A DNA stretch of 64,000 nucleotides. Source: Glandiceps talaboti. Taxonomy: Eukaryota > Hemichordata > Enteropneusta > Spengelidae. The notes beneath the pieces were generated by a model that was not told where the DNA came from, searched no databases, and saw only the letters and a program-made list of their open reading frames with translations. This document shows, piece after piece, positions 24,135-36,789 of this stretch. Made by a program: the position numbers and the translations under genes. The first letter of the stretch is position 1, and every line of letters begins with the position of its first letter. The stretch covers positions 2,221,001-2,285,000 of the forward strand of contig NC_135555.1 of assembly GCF_964340395.1 (NCBI RefSeq). Reading direction: 5' to 3'.

Positions 24135-24542
24135 GTCTGTCTGTCTGTCTGTCAGACATGGATTAACCTGAGAAGAAAATAACAACTTTGATTTTTTTTT
24201 CTTTAGCCATCCGAACCACAGCCAAGCAGAACCAATAATGCTTGCCCTCATCGACATCGGTGCATTACACTCGTAGCAACGATAGACAGAGAAGACATTA
24301 ACATCAAGTTACAATCTAAGTTCAACAAATCATTTGACATTAAAACACCAAAAAGTATCACAAGTAAAATTTGTATGATTTGGATGTCTGAATATGAAGA
24401 TGACCTCAACTTGGCTGTTAATCATCCCACGATATGGGTACCACTGCAAATTCAGTGGTTGACCCCTACCAAGGTGACACGAAGTCGTGAAGTATATGTC
24501 AACTATAACTGTAATTGTGACTGTACAAGCTCTCAACAGTGA
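20431..24542 (+). CDS. Small secreted cysteine-containing protein, three exons
   Basis: Exons 20431-20665, 21531-21595 and 24207-24542 join in matching phases (1, then 0) with consensus splice sites to give 211 residues. The N-terminus, MGKFCTIWLVITCMIVSGDG, is a clear signal peptide. Residues 23-110 are acidic, polar and low in cysteine, like a pro-region or spacer. The C-terminal domain of about 100 residues has six cysteines: CPHRHRC near 113-119, one at 156, and NCNCDC at 201-206 just before the end. The protein is probably secreted. The segment VPLQIQWL followed by VYVNYNCNC recalls the C-terminus of IL-17-family cytokines (VPI...LVLRR...VGCTC), but this is a weak hand comparison. AATAAA occurs near 24960. 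Confidence 0.72.
21918..21982. repeat. (AAC)n microsatellite
   Basis: CAA/AAC trinucleotides with two ATA interruptions, in the second intron of the secreted-protein gene (21596-24206). Apart from the inverted repeat at 23730 and the microsatellite at 24037, I see nothing else in this intron. Confidence 0.95.
23730..23853. mobile_element. Short inverted-repeat (hairpin) element
   Basis: The left arm ggctttatatggtattaggc, then gaaatgaaacgaaa, is mirrored by the right arm tttcgtttcgtttcgtttcg, then ccgaataccataagcc. About 124 bp including a loop with a further cgaaatt/ttaaac segment. No coding capacity; a small MITE-like hairpin. Confidence 0.7.
24037..24153. repeat. (TGTC)n / (CGTC)n tetranucleotide array
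   Basis: TGTC repeats flank an inner block of CGTC repeats, as if a T-to-C change spread by slippage. It lies about 50 bases upstream of the last acceptor of the secreted-protein gene. Confidence 0.95.
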
Positions 24543-24715
24543 AAACAGCTGAAAAATTAGCCTTTTTTACGGGGAACTCGCTACCGTTCTTCTGGGAAAG
24601 TCGTTTAACAGACAGGATGCTGACTAGTACCAATTGGCCATATTGACAACGCGTTCGGATCGCCTCCATATGTTGTAGTAGAAGGATTAACTTCATACGA
24701 GACGATGTATGTTGT

Positions 24716-24940
24716 ATGACTTGAACATATAGACTTTATTTAAAGCCCGGAGCTTGGCCTCACGGCCTCACTCCAAGCCAGAGCTTGATGTTCACCGCTC
24801 AACGGTCACAACCCCAGTAACGAATCTCCGACGCTTCGGTTGTAACAATTAATAATTAAATCACAATAAGTCACACATAGCATAGGAGATGAGCTTCCTA
24901 AGATAACAATAGGTTATGCATAATTATGAGCGTCATGGAA
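24716..24940 (-). repeat. Dispersed repeat, copy 1
   Basis: On the minus strand this reads ttatcttaggaagctcatct ... gacttattgtgatttaatta ... ggcttggagtgaggccgtga ... aataaagtctata. The same blocks in the same order occur on the plus strand at 59190-59405. The terminal AATAAAGTCTAT suggests an element that supplies its own polyadenylation signal (a SINE or solo LTR), but its class is not established. Confidence 0.7.
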
Positions 24941-25327
24941 ATGAAATGAAAGAAAAAGACAATAAACTTTAACTTGAATGATATCTCTAGACATACGTAT
25001 ACTCTATTAGTATCTATTGTCTTGACACCCATGTAAGCTATTGCAATAAAAGATATTCATTTCTCATATTAGCTGTTTGGTGACATGTATAAACAGCTTA
25101 TCTCTGAACCCAAACACAGTAATTACTAATTCATGGCAATGAATTTTCCTTTATATGCACAAGTATATATATTAAGAATTTATTATTAAGTAGAGATAAT
25201 GAGTTTTAACGCAGAGTTTCAAACCATAGATCACACAAAAGGTTTGTAGATGAGTGGTCAGTTGTGAGGATTCTTATATACATGTATAGTAGCGACAGAA
25301 ACAAAGACATAATAACCAAGCCAGGGC

Positions 25328-28300
25328 TCAAAAGACAGGCAGCGAAACTTTACACGACTCCCTCTCTAACATTCTCTCGTAGAACATTTGTACTCTGGGA
25401 CGCTTTCCGTTTCTCGCAAATCGTTTTCCAAGACCATGTTGGTCAAGGCGGTACAGGAAAACTATAAGACAGATATCGGCAGCTGTAACTTCATCTGTAC
25501 ACAGAAAATGGATCGCACCTGTTATTGAGAATAACAAAATTACATAGGCTTGTCAAACCATTAAAATAAGATTGTGGTTTTCCTCGAAATAAATGTATCC
25601 CCCCCCCAGGTATCTAGATCTCGCAGGATTTGGTGTGTTATATTAGAATGTACTCATTTATCAATTGACTATTGATACGTTTGCAATTCTCCAGAGACTT
25701 GGATACTTTTGTAATGAAAATAAAGATTCACCTTAAAAGTACTGGTATATATTAAAATCAATTTGTACGACCACGTTAATAATTGAGAACTCAAGATGAT
25801 ACATCCCAACATCACTAATCCAAACCACTCCCAACCCGTCTTATCTCTCCAATGCTTTCTCACCATCGTAAAATTACATAGGCTTCTTTGTAGCCTCTTC
25901 GAACATTTTTGTACGAAAAACTCTTGTGGCTCACGAGAAAAGTTTTCGCTAACAGCTTAATTTAGCTTAATTTGTATCAACCACTGATCTTAGTACAGAT
26001 TACTGAACTTCTTCTAGTTTACTCATGTACACATCTTTCAGATCTGGAAAATTGTCTGCGTAGTCTCTCAGCAACTTTGGAGCCACATCCCGCATGACTA
26101 TAGCAACGAAGACAATGCATCATAATCTTAGTCATATCTGTTATTTTAAACTGGTAGGGAAACGTGTATTTACACTTTTTTTCAGATATGACTTAAACAT
26201 TCCGGTTCATTGACTTTTTGAAAATTATAACATTTCAATATGGATTTCACTCTGAGGGTAAGAAGAAAATAATTAATGAAGTGGCTGTTTGCTATATTGA
26301 ATATTTGGGTCAGTGAACGTACGTACGCTGTTTCATAGGAGGGGGAAGACATATAGAATTGATAGCAATTAGATCGAAAATGCGATGACATAATTTATTG
26401 TACTTATAAAAAATGTCGAGAAAATACCTAGTATGCAATCAGCTGTTCTGACAGCGACAATTTCAATGTCATCAAAATGATATTGATCTTACTAGAATAG
26501 CTTAATCGACGTGTTGTGTACTGTGGAAACAATGAACACAGTTTGGGATTTTAAGATAAAACTCAGATTATGAAATTGTAACCAGCCAACATTTATCCTC
26601 GTCCTTGATTTGTCCAACATAATGAATCTCTGTAACCATGGATGCGACTTACAGGCTGTGTTTCTTTGAATACGGTTTATAGGAAATACCATATCATCAC
26701 ACAGGAGATGTGGATGGTATAAACACGCAGCATGCAGAATCTGAATATTGAACGATTCGATTTGGTCTCTCAGATATCTAACTCGATAACCATCATCATT
26801 CGGTCCTGGGTGCAAACATTTCGCTGAGAAAACAACGATAAATGAAAATATTTCATATTAACGTATTAGTGAGTAATTATAGGCAAATCATCTATGGGTA
26901 AACAGGGGTAACGTAGCTGAAATTGACGACTATTAAGAACTATACACCCTTGGGGATATTAGTGACAATTGTTTTCACTTCAGACATATCCTGATTCTAA
27001 CGTGAGGGGGGGGGGGGGTTGTTAACTCGTACCTTCCTAAAGGGGACTAGCATAGCACGTCTTATCACGAATAGTATTACTTTTACTAATAATTACTTTT
27101 ATATAGCAATGCCGAAATTGTAACAACGGTCAGCTGATTCAGAGGGCTGAGTTCCCCTGTCATTTTCCTGACGACAATGGCGCTTCTAAGAATTGCAAAA
27201 CAGTTTTTCGGTGTAAATATTAAGTTTACCTGGTCAACTGATCAGAGCACTACAGCGGTCAGTTGGTGTAGCGTTTGGCTAGGTTTGTCTCAACATTTGT
27301 AAACGAAGTTTGTTGGGTCCAAAATATGAATAACAATTCAGATTTATCATGTCATCAATGATTTGATCATTTTAATGATTTTCGATCATTTGATGATTTC
27401 CGATGATTTTATTATGTTGATAAATTTTTTTTGGAGGAAAAGAATTTATTTTTTCTGTTGCTTTCTTTCTTCCCTGTCTAGTCTTCTCTTTCGGCCAAAT
27501 ATTCACTCTTTATTGACTTAATAAATACACATTGTCCATTCTTATACCGACCTCAACTCCAACCCTCAAACTCCAAAATTTCTAAATTAAAATAGTTGTA
27601 ACCTTGTAATAATAGTACCTATAATACATCCATATATTTAAGGTAATCTTACTGTTAGGGAATGCAGCATCTAAGTATTCCATGATTTCGATCGAGCCCG
27701 GTATTGACACATTTCCATGAGTAAGACATGGTACTTTTCCCCTCATGCTAAGTTTCATGTACCAAGGCTCCCAAAAGAAACGTTGTCCCTCCCGTTCCAT
27801 CGGAAATATGTCATGTTCTAGTGCCTTCTCCAGGAGAGCTATTTGTGCCTACGGTAAAACAATCACAATTAATGAATGCCGTGAATTGTAGATATGACGT
27901 AGTTGAAACTACCATGCCATATACGTCTACCTTGGATTTTGTAATGATATTCAACGTACACTATTGCCATACATTATTTCGAGCACGTGCTCTGAGAATA
28001 ACATAACATGAACATCCATATATGTTAAAAATGAAAACAAAAACAGCGACGAATAAACACTGTGAAAACATTATTATTTATTTTTAAACACTTGGAAATA
28101 GTTCCCACCCTCTCCTGTGACATTTTGGAAATAGTCCTCACCCTCTCCTGTGACACTTGGAAATAGTCCCACCTCCCCTGTGACATTTACAACTGACTCA
28201 TAACAGGTGGCCATCAATATATAGATACCCATAACAGAAGCCATGTTTGGAGTAACGCTGATTGACTCCTTGATATTCGTAACTGTATAGCCTTATTAGG

Positions 28301-28837
28301 AATTGTATACTGTTTATAATATGTGCGTCATCTCATGAATTCATAATTCTGACCTGTCGAACTCTGTGAGATCCTACCACTGCCGTAATGTCATTGCAAA
28401 GTTAATCACCGTTTATATATAGCGGTTTCAATAATTGGTTTCCGGTAACATTTCCCCTTTAGCGTACATTCATTACATTGATGTACATTTGAGAAATGGG
28501 TTCACCAATCCCCGGGCGGTACCAGTGCCAGTGGTCAGCTCTGGTAGAGGAGTGCGGCTAATACTGCCAACCCAATCAAACTTTAGACCAATATACACTA
28601 GAATTGGTTCCATATTAAATAAATAGTGGGTCGCAAAATGTATTTTATACGCTTGTGTTTTTCCCTGAGGTGGCAACATATTTGGGGCAATTGACCAACT
28701 CCCTCTATATAACATGACTAATACACCGTATTGTAAGTTAGGTTGTACAACCCAATGAATGTACTTACCCTGTGACAATAGTACGAAGTTCGTACAGTAT
28801 ACAGGGTTAATTTGTCGTCACGTTCTCTCTGTACCAT
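25328..28837 (-). CDS. Short GDAP1/GST-like protein, five exons
   Basis: Minus-strand exons are 28837-28769, 27848-27653, 26823-26653, 26097-26023 and 25518-25328; phases agree and give about 233 residues. Exon 1 starts at ATG 28835-28837 and contains LTLYTVRTSYYCHR, the first strand and helix start of a thioredoxin-like GST N-domain. Exon 2 has KVPCL with the cis-proline, then SIEIMEYLDAAFP. The C-terminal domain ends with VTAADICLIVFLYRL and a tail (RNGKRPRVQMFYERML) that matches GDAP1-family proteins. The usual glutathione-contacting E-S/T pair before the I-x-x-Y-L helix reads GS, so binding may be altered. The long loop of GDAP1 is absent; the boundary of exon 4 (GTAAAC donor) is the weakest point and an extra exon could be missed. 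Paralogue of the gene at 37995-42751, with the first introns at the same positions. Confidence 0.8.
28086..28190. repeat. Tandem repeat of about 35 bp, 3 copies
   Basis: Three copies of ttggaaatagtcccaccctc, then tcctgtgacatt, with small length differences. Intron of the minus-strand GST-like gene. Confidence 0.85.
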
Positions 28838-31305
28838 GACTGCTTACGTCTGATGACTATTAAATGAACATCGACGGTTTCGATGCATGTATGCAAAATG
28901 TATCGAGTAGAAAGATGTGGGTTGGTGTCCATGTAAAGTGAGTCGACGTTAATCTTTTTATAAGTATATCAACTTAGGGCCACGTGATGATTGTAAAATC
29001 ACAGAAATGTTTTAAAATGTCAATAGTAATAATACTCTCTACTAGTACGAAGGCTACATATCATATGTTAACTTTGTCTGGACTAATTTGTTCAATGCGG
29101 CACACACTGATGATGAGACAAAGTGCCCCTTGTGACGTGAATGTCCAATAGTCAGTAACCTTGATCCGAATTCCAAGATCAACTGTGCGTGAATACCGTA
29201 ACTGTTGTTAATAATACATACGACTTGATATCAACGAGTAAGGCCAGGTTTCCACACCAGCATGATGCTTCGGGGCGAGATCAAAAGTTCAATGTAGGAT
29301 TAAAAAAACCTAAATTCTCAGAATCCCCCCCCCCCACGTCTAACTAAATTGTTTTAATTTGAAAAAATGTCTCAAACTGCACAATCATTTCAAATCAGTA
29401 TGTAGTAGTGTGTAGTGCTATGAATACAAACTTTTTTACGCAAATAATGTAGAGAGGAAAACAATAGTTCTTTTTGTTGGCACTTTATTTTTATTTTAGA
29501 AATGTCTGTCTTTAGGGGTACAAAAATATCCATTAAAAGTAAAATCGATTTTCGAAGATGAGAACTAAATTGACTCACCCCCCCCCCCACTCCCACCCCC
29601 ACCCCCACCACCACCCCGTAAAAGAATTTAGTTGTTTATCCTACATTGAACTATTGATCACGCCCCTTCACAAATTTTAATATTGTTTCAGACAGATCAA
29701 TTTCAAATCTATGTTGATATGTAGTGCTATGAATGCAAAGTCAGTATGTAGTGAGGAATAGCTCTTTTGTTGACACTTTGCTATATTTTAGTGCGATACA
29801 TTTACTAAGGTGAAAATTCTTATATTTCTGAAGTTTATGACATTTTTAGAAATATATGTATTTAGTGGTACAAAACAGATTCTATTAATAGTAAAACTGA
29901 ATTTGTAGGATGAGACCCAAAGTAAAAGAATTTAGCTTTTTATCCTACATTGAAGTATTGATCTTTGAAAAGTTAAGGGAGAGTTTTCTCCACACATAGG
30001 AGCTATTATTTCATTGTTATGACTGTGTTCTAAATCAAACACCAGTATAGACAGGGGGCTTGTCACGGTATATATAAGGACTGTCTAATGTTGCTGTCAG
30101 TCATGTAATGGTGGATAACATTTGGGACAAGATTTGTAAATAATAAAAGTGAACTTAACTCCACACATCAGGCCTGTCATTATTCTTGCATTTTAAAACA
30201 CATAGTTGTATTTGTATTGTTGAAAGTTCATGAAATTTGGAATAATAGTAGCGATCTACATATACAACAGAAACGGCAAAATAAATCCATACACGTGTAC
30301 CCGATCTAGAAAATTTTCAATTTCTGTGTGCAGGCCATGGTACTGAAAAGACCACACTACCGTGGTAGTGAAAAGACTAAGGAGGGGGGAGGGGCAGATG
30401 GGAAAAATGAGGAGTAAAAATCTTTGATGGCAACAATAAATTCAAAACTTTATTTTTTTGTTCCAATTCACTTCGTAAAACCGGATGCTGCTGACAATTG
30501 TACAGACCCTTTGCCAACCAATCAGATCTATTATGAAGCAAATTACGACAAAGATAGATACACAATGACATGTCTAAACAAGAAAGACACATCAAAATAT
30601 TTATGTTGCATAAGAAAATATGTGTTGCTTGTAAAAAGCCCATTTTCATTTTTTTTTAAAAGAATTAGCCCAGGAACTTCAGAAAATATTATCATTAGTT
30701 GTGAAGATATCCAATAAAATCTTGTCTGTATGTAAAACTGTTTGTCCGATCAGTCAAAAAAGCTTCACCTTGCTAAATACCGGTGAAATATGTGTTTGTT
30801 TGTTCGAACAGCTTTACTCCAATATGGTCCGTGGAACTTCTATGCACACTCTTTCTGACCCTGTATTTTGACCTCATTGCATGAAAGAAAGACCCGCATA
30901 TTGAACACATAGGCAGTTCATTCCAGTGGAACTCGAGGTATTTGTGTCGACAGCTTGGGGTGTTGGAAAGAGTAACCGAATTGACCATGTCGTCTGCCGA
31001 TTTAAGAGTATATTACTCCGAGAAGTCGTTCTATTGTCATAGGGTAAGTCGTAACCTATTTACCTATCGGCTTTAATATTGGGATCGTTAGAACGTAGTA
31101 GGGGTGAAAGTGCCTGACTGGTTGAAAAGCCACGCCCACTGGCACTGCTACCATAAGAAGATACATACATGTACACAAATATACAACCTGTGGAAAATTG
31201 ACAAGCGCAATGACTTTAGCAACGTATGTAACGATTGATTTTAAGTTTTTTTGGATACTTCTTTTTATTAAGATATCACAGTAATCGGATAAGTACATGT
31301 AATGA

Positions 31306-31308
<3 letters not shown>

Positions 31309-31391
<83 letters not shown>

Positions 31392-31455
31392 TCTGATGAT
31401 CGCAATATGCGTGAAACTCCGAGTTACACCCAAGAAAGAGTTCCAGTACTACCAA

Positions 31456-31527
<72 letters not shown>
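31309..31527. repeat. Two long (TA)n tracts 70 bp apart
   Basis: About 40 and 34 TA dinucleotides separated by a unique 70-bp spacer. All YIYI-type open frames here are artefacts. Confidence 0.97.
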
Positions 31528-31530
<3 letters not shown>

Positions 31531-33894
31531 TCGGTATATAAGGAAGAATGTAGTTGCGATCATAGTAAACAATTGAAATATATGGCTCTGTAAAAAATAT
31601 TTGCAGGAATTGTGATAAAATATTCCCATAAGTTGTTCGACATATACTTGAATCTGGAAAAATTCTTGAATGGCGTAATATTAATATTGAACTAGTTGAC
31701 AGTCAACATATTTGGCAGTTACAACTGATCGATGAAATGTTTAAGTTACCACATCACCTTGTCTGTGTTTAAAGCCCACGGTGTAAAGTCTAGCTCCAAT
31801 TATGTCTGTTTTTTGTTTGAGACAAAAGTTAACAACTTAATGAGGTTGCAGTTTGTCCTTGGTGAATAATTTTGTTTCAACCTACAATAAAACATGTCGG
31901 AAAGGACATGTACAGTGAAGTGACGTTGACCACCTGTTAATGATCTTATGTATTGTTTATGTAGTTCACCAAGTGTTGAAACGCCATTTACTACTTGTGA
32001 TATGCCTTGTAGATTTATAGTCGACATCGACGTCTCTCCTCGAAAAGAAAATAATTTAGTACCTGTGTTAAAGCTCTCCATGCAACAATAGTTCTGTGTG
32101 CTTCAACCTTTCATCCGGGTTTACATTTACTTTTTGTTATTTAAATCAGGGACTATTTGAGAATGGTGTTTAGTGTGCCTGGGGTTCAGAAATTCAGCTT
32201 ACGGACGGTGACTAGACTGTCTGTCTGCCATGGGAGATCACACTCACTACTGGTGAGGCTAGACTTGAGAGATTGTTTGATTTAAAGAAAACCTATTTCT
32301 TCTATTTCTATATCACAAAATAGAACGGTTGGCAGAATTGAAGCTAGTGACATTGTAAGTGCAAATATAAGTTGTACAAGTTATTTCCAACCCGACAAGT
32401 TGTACAGTGTAGAACACGTCAGTGCATGTCACATGACAACTAGCATTGTCCCGTAATACATGTATAGTTCATGCCATTGTTTGTAATTTAAAATGAGAAT
32501 TAATAACGAATGTAACTATGGTGACTCACTCTTGACCACTATTTGAAAATCATTTGATTTAATTTCCGTTAAAACTTTCTTGGAAAATTTCTTTTAGGCA
32601 AGCGGTGAACTATGGAAATATTACTCAAATATTGCCAGTGTAGTTTTAGGAAGTAAGCTTAATGATAAAAATATCGATAACTTTCCAGTCAATCCAGACT
32701 TTCATACATGAAAATCCTAACTGACCTATTCCATATGTATAATGTTTATGCCCTATCACATTACACTGTGCATCGACTACTACCACATCATACTAGTGAA
32801 GTTAAAATTATCGTGTTACCATGTCAACACACGTACCAGCACTTCTATTAGCACTCCTGCTTGTGTTCATTTCTGTCTTACACTGCGTCGAATACTAAAT
32901 AACAACACATTAGAATTGTACATCTAGCCCATGTATAGCTTCGGGTTCATCCACAAATTTCATCGCTTAAAAAAATACGACGGACAAAGTTTTTAGAAAT
33001 GGCAATCAGATGTTATCGTTTGCCTCAAGCCATACTATCTTGAGCTAAAGATACAGTGTCATGCTCTGTATAAATTATAAGATAACAATTATTTTCCACC
33101 ATTTCGCAAATTTTATTGTAAATATAACAACATGTTTGTATTTTAAAGCATAATATCGACAGTAGGTGAACTTTGGTAAACAATACACTCAGTGATGTGG
33201 TGTCGCTTGTCGACGCCCGCTTATTCTAAAAACATCTAAATATATATCGGGTGAACCATTCAACTGAATATGCAAATTGAGACAGCAACACCAACATAAT
33301 ATTCTGACTTTTGAAATTATCCCATTCTAAAAATAGTTTTGTGAACGAAATATATGTCCTCAAGTTTGAGCAAACACTTACATTTCTTTCAAGCTGGAAC
33401 TGGATTTATTAAAACTGTTTTGTTAAATAGAATGACTTACTCATAATATCGTACACCTTGAATTGTACTGAATCACCTGGGGGTAAAATAAAACATATTT
33501 GTGTAGCTTTACACATAATATAGTAGAATAAATCCAATGAAATTGGTTTATAGGTCCGCACCCTAAAATCATCCCTCCCAATTCTATCCCAATTTCAACT
33601 TGTTAGTGTACTACATGTATCTTGTGAATAAAATAGACATCTAATTAACATATACAATGTCTAATTATTAATATTGTAACAATGTTCAGTGAATGAATCA
33701 ATTTGTGGATGTCTGGTTTTAGCAGGTGCAGCTTTAACAATCAGCCTCATATTTTTAGTGGTATTCCGACAAATCCAGAATCTATCGTAAATGAGGACTG
33801 ATTCTTAGTAACGTTACATAATATCAAAGAGATATCATCGCACGAACTAAAATATGTATAATTAATACTTATATAATACTTGAAAATAAACCGT

Positions 33895-34320
33895 GCTTCG
33901 CATGGGATATACATATTGTGTTAGGTATAAACTGGCATATGGCATAATGACAACTCGAATAAGTCAAATTGCTTCATATGAGTATCACTTGACAGGCATT
34001 ATTGGCAGCGATGAATCCCACAAATTTCATGTAGAACTGTTTTGTGAAATAACTGCGCTAATATTTTTCCAATCCATTCGGTCGAATCGGAAAATGCCCC
34101 GGATCTGACAAAACTCCTGCATATGGCATACCCACAACTCAACTTAGACTGATAGACTGACAATATGAGTACAGCGCTCAACAGGCATCATCGACAGCGC
34201 TAGCCATAAATCCCACAAATTTCATGTAGAACTGTTTTGTGAACAGAACTTCGCTAACATTTTTCTAGGCCATATCGGCTAAATTGGAAAATACCCCCGG
34301 ACATAACTCCCCTCAGTATA
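33895..34320. repeat. Tandem duplication of about 210 bp
   Basis: Two diverged copies share gcatatggcata, gaatcccacaaatttcatgt / aaatcccacaaatttcatgt, agaactgttttgtgaa and the ending cggaaaatgccccgg / tggaaaatacccccgg. No coding signal is consistent between copies. Confidence 0.8.
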
Positions 34321-35554
34321 GATAAAGCCGTCTAGTTTGATCAAAGTTGTGTCGATTTGTGCCTTTGAAATGAATATAAAGTCATTACATAGCATCATTT
34401 TTTAAAGTATAAATTTCGTTTCCCTAGGTAAATAGCAGTCCAGATGTCAACTATAATTTCTTGGTGTCCCATGATATATTATACCATGGTAGCATTAGAT
34501 TCCCTATATATGATGCTACACATATCCATTTTACTATTCACCAATCAACGTGTTTCAATTAATAGAGCAACAAAAAGTAGAGAATATCGCATGAAACAAA
34601 GATAAAGCTCAAAACTTCAGATCTTGACATAAATTGTGTTAACTTATTGACTTGATTTGATTTGAAACTTATTCCATCAGAAAGAGAACGCAAAATATAT
34701 ACAAACTACAAACTTTGAAAGTAATAAATTATGATAACCTTGTTTGTTTTTAGAAATTTAGTGCAACGTACTCTCGAATACTGTGGGTTTTACTGGCTCG
34801 TTTTCCGTCCGTATGCAAGTAAAATGTGATCAAAATGCATCATGCTAAAAATCACCGCACAGTTCATAACTGTATGCAAATTCACGAAATTTGACCACGG
34901 CCTTTATTTTTGCCGATAAAGTCAAATGACAGTCAAACTTTCAAGGCAATTTTTATTTTCGATAATTCAGTTTTAGTCATCATTGATCAGCTAGGAGTTA
35001 TAATTTCTATGCGATGTTTTAAAAATAACAAACACAATTGGCCCATGTATTTTCCAGATATAAATTTCATCTCATGTGATTTTGTTCTTGCTTGTTTATG
35101 TGTAAACATGTTTTTCATCAAAGAACATTTCACTTTACGTATAATTTTTTGTGTCGAAAATATGTCACTTGGATAAGTCACGATGCACTCTGTGATCAAT
35201 CGATAAAAATGTTGTAATTCTTTCCGAACATTTGCTGGAATTTCCACTTCTCAGAGAGCCTTACTGATAATAATGTTTGTTATGTTGTATTTAAAAATTC
35301 AAACTCTATAAAAGCATCAAATTCTATGAATATTTAGACCGAAGTAGGATTTCAACGTTAATGCACGATAAATATGCGCAGACAGGCTGCGCAGACGAAT
35401 GTCCAGACTGTAGTTACAAATCTCATTTCCTTTCCAATCATATTCATATTCATATTCATATTCATACCAATCATATTGTTTTAACTATTGAATCTTCAAG
35501 TTGAAACTATATACAATAACAAAGTATATTCCATAATCTTACATGAACTATTGT

Positions 35555-35790
35555 GTTATTTTTCCTACGAAGCCCCTTGCCTGAGTCACTTCGATTCAAT
35601 TTCGGCAGTTCTTTAAGTTCAATTTTTATGACTAGTCCGTTCATGATTCAGCGTTTATCAAGATAAATGTCTCTATACATTCTATTCCGATCGTTGTGCA
35701 CGTGTGATTCGTCTACCCGCATGAGCTACAATGCTGCCAAGGATACTAGTAAAATGTATCCACACCTTCTCGTACATTCATATAGAGTAC
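35555..35790. repeat. Segmental duplication, copy 1 (partner 36790-37045)
   Basis: Shares with 36790-37045, in the same order: atttttcctacga, gattca, ctttagttca, cattgtgcacgtg / gttgtgcacgtg, ctacccgcatga, gttgccaagga / gctgccaagga and gtacattcat. Clearly homologous though diverged and with small insertions. It contains the candidate first exon of the plus-strand GST-like gene. Confidence 0.75.
35721..35786 (+). CDS. Candidate first coding exon of the plus-strand GDAP1/GST-like gene
   Basis: ATG at 35721 opens 22 codons ending KMYPHLLVHSYR before a donor AGA|GTACGT in phase 0, the phase the next exon (37995) needs. The joined sequence HSYR|VRIGLREK resembles the SxSxR-VRIxLxxK of GST N-domains, but the spacing after the tyrosine is one residue short compared with the paralogue's first exon. 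The homologous copy at 36790-37045 does not preserve the donor. Kept as a candidate only; the true first exon could be elsewhere between 28.9 and 37.9 kb. Confidence 0.3.
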
Positions 35791-36789
35791 GTGTATTGAA
35801 ACCGACTGAACTCTGCCATTAAAGCAGACATGTACTACTCGAGCAATTAAAGAGCGAAAATTAAACGGACTTCCTGCCTTTTACTACCGGTATATTCATG
35901 TTGATTTGGGTCAACTATAGGTGAAATGTCATATCACTTTTCTGAATAGACACTTCTATTGCGATAATAACTGTTGCAGAAAATTATAAATCCAAACAAC
36001 AAAACGAAAAAAAAAACCCGATCAAATGCCAGCTGCTATTCCCAGCTTTTAATTAATTGTCAATGTATTTTGGCAACTGTTATAAATATTTAAATGGTTA
36101 GGTATTTAATTATCGGTTGAGGGCGCTTGTCTTGGAATGACATCCGGGGTATTCAATCTCCTCGTACAGTAGTGTTATTTTTCTGAGCAATTGCTTATAA
36201 TACTAGTACACTAGCAGTCGTCCCTGTATTTACTAAAAAAGCAGGTGGGGAGGGTGGCAATAATTATGTTAAGAAATACTACGACACACCCTATCCATCC
36301 TCTTAAAGCAGCCATATTGATGAGGATTGGGTTTTTGCTTTGGTTAATTTTAAACACAATTTTCTCATGGCTTTCTACTTGAGAAATCAACGTGAAACAA
36401 CCTATACCCAGCCCTTTTTTGCAAGCAAATAAATTTGCAAAACATTAATAAAAGTGTAAAATCTTGATTGCACGTACACTTACAAACTTTTCACACAATT
36501 TTTTTTACCTTTTTGCAAATTTACAAGCACAGATATAGTCAATGTTGTTTCACATGGGTTTTTTTCAAGCGGGAAGCCATGATAAAATTGGTTTATATAT
36601 TAAAAATCTAAAATAAATACCAAAGCCTCATGGCCAAATATTTGTATAAATCACAAAATTGAAATGCAATAATGCATTGGCTACGACTTGCACTTCACCT
36701 GATCCCAACCAAATTGCTTCCAACGATACCTATTGGACCATGCCACTGTCTACAAATAAATCATACTATATTCAACAATTTTACACGAA

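Larger units (their letters stand above)
28838..35720. other. Region between the divergent GST-like genes, no gene seen
   Basis: AT-rich sequence with poly-C tracts (29325, 29580), (TA)n tracts (31309-31388 and 31460-31527) and a tandem duplication at 33895-34320. A segment at 29990-30190 has a TATA-like tatatataagg followed 60-70 bases later by aataaaag, which could be a fragment of an LTR. The promoter of the minus-strand GST-like gene must lie just above 28837, but no TATA box stands out. Open frames of 60-100 codons here lack splice context or domains. Confidence 0.5.

Noticed and set aside
31276-31629. Open frames of alternating Y and I on both strands
   Set aside because: They are translations of two (TA)n tracts.
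31800-32081. 93-codon minus-strand frame starting MESFNTGTKLFSF
   Set aside because: Looks mildly protein-like but has no recognisable domain, no clear splice partner and no neighbouring exon of the same gene.
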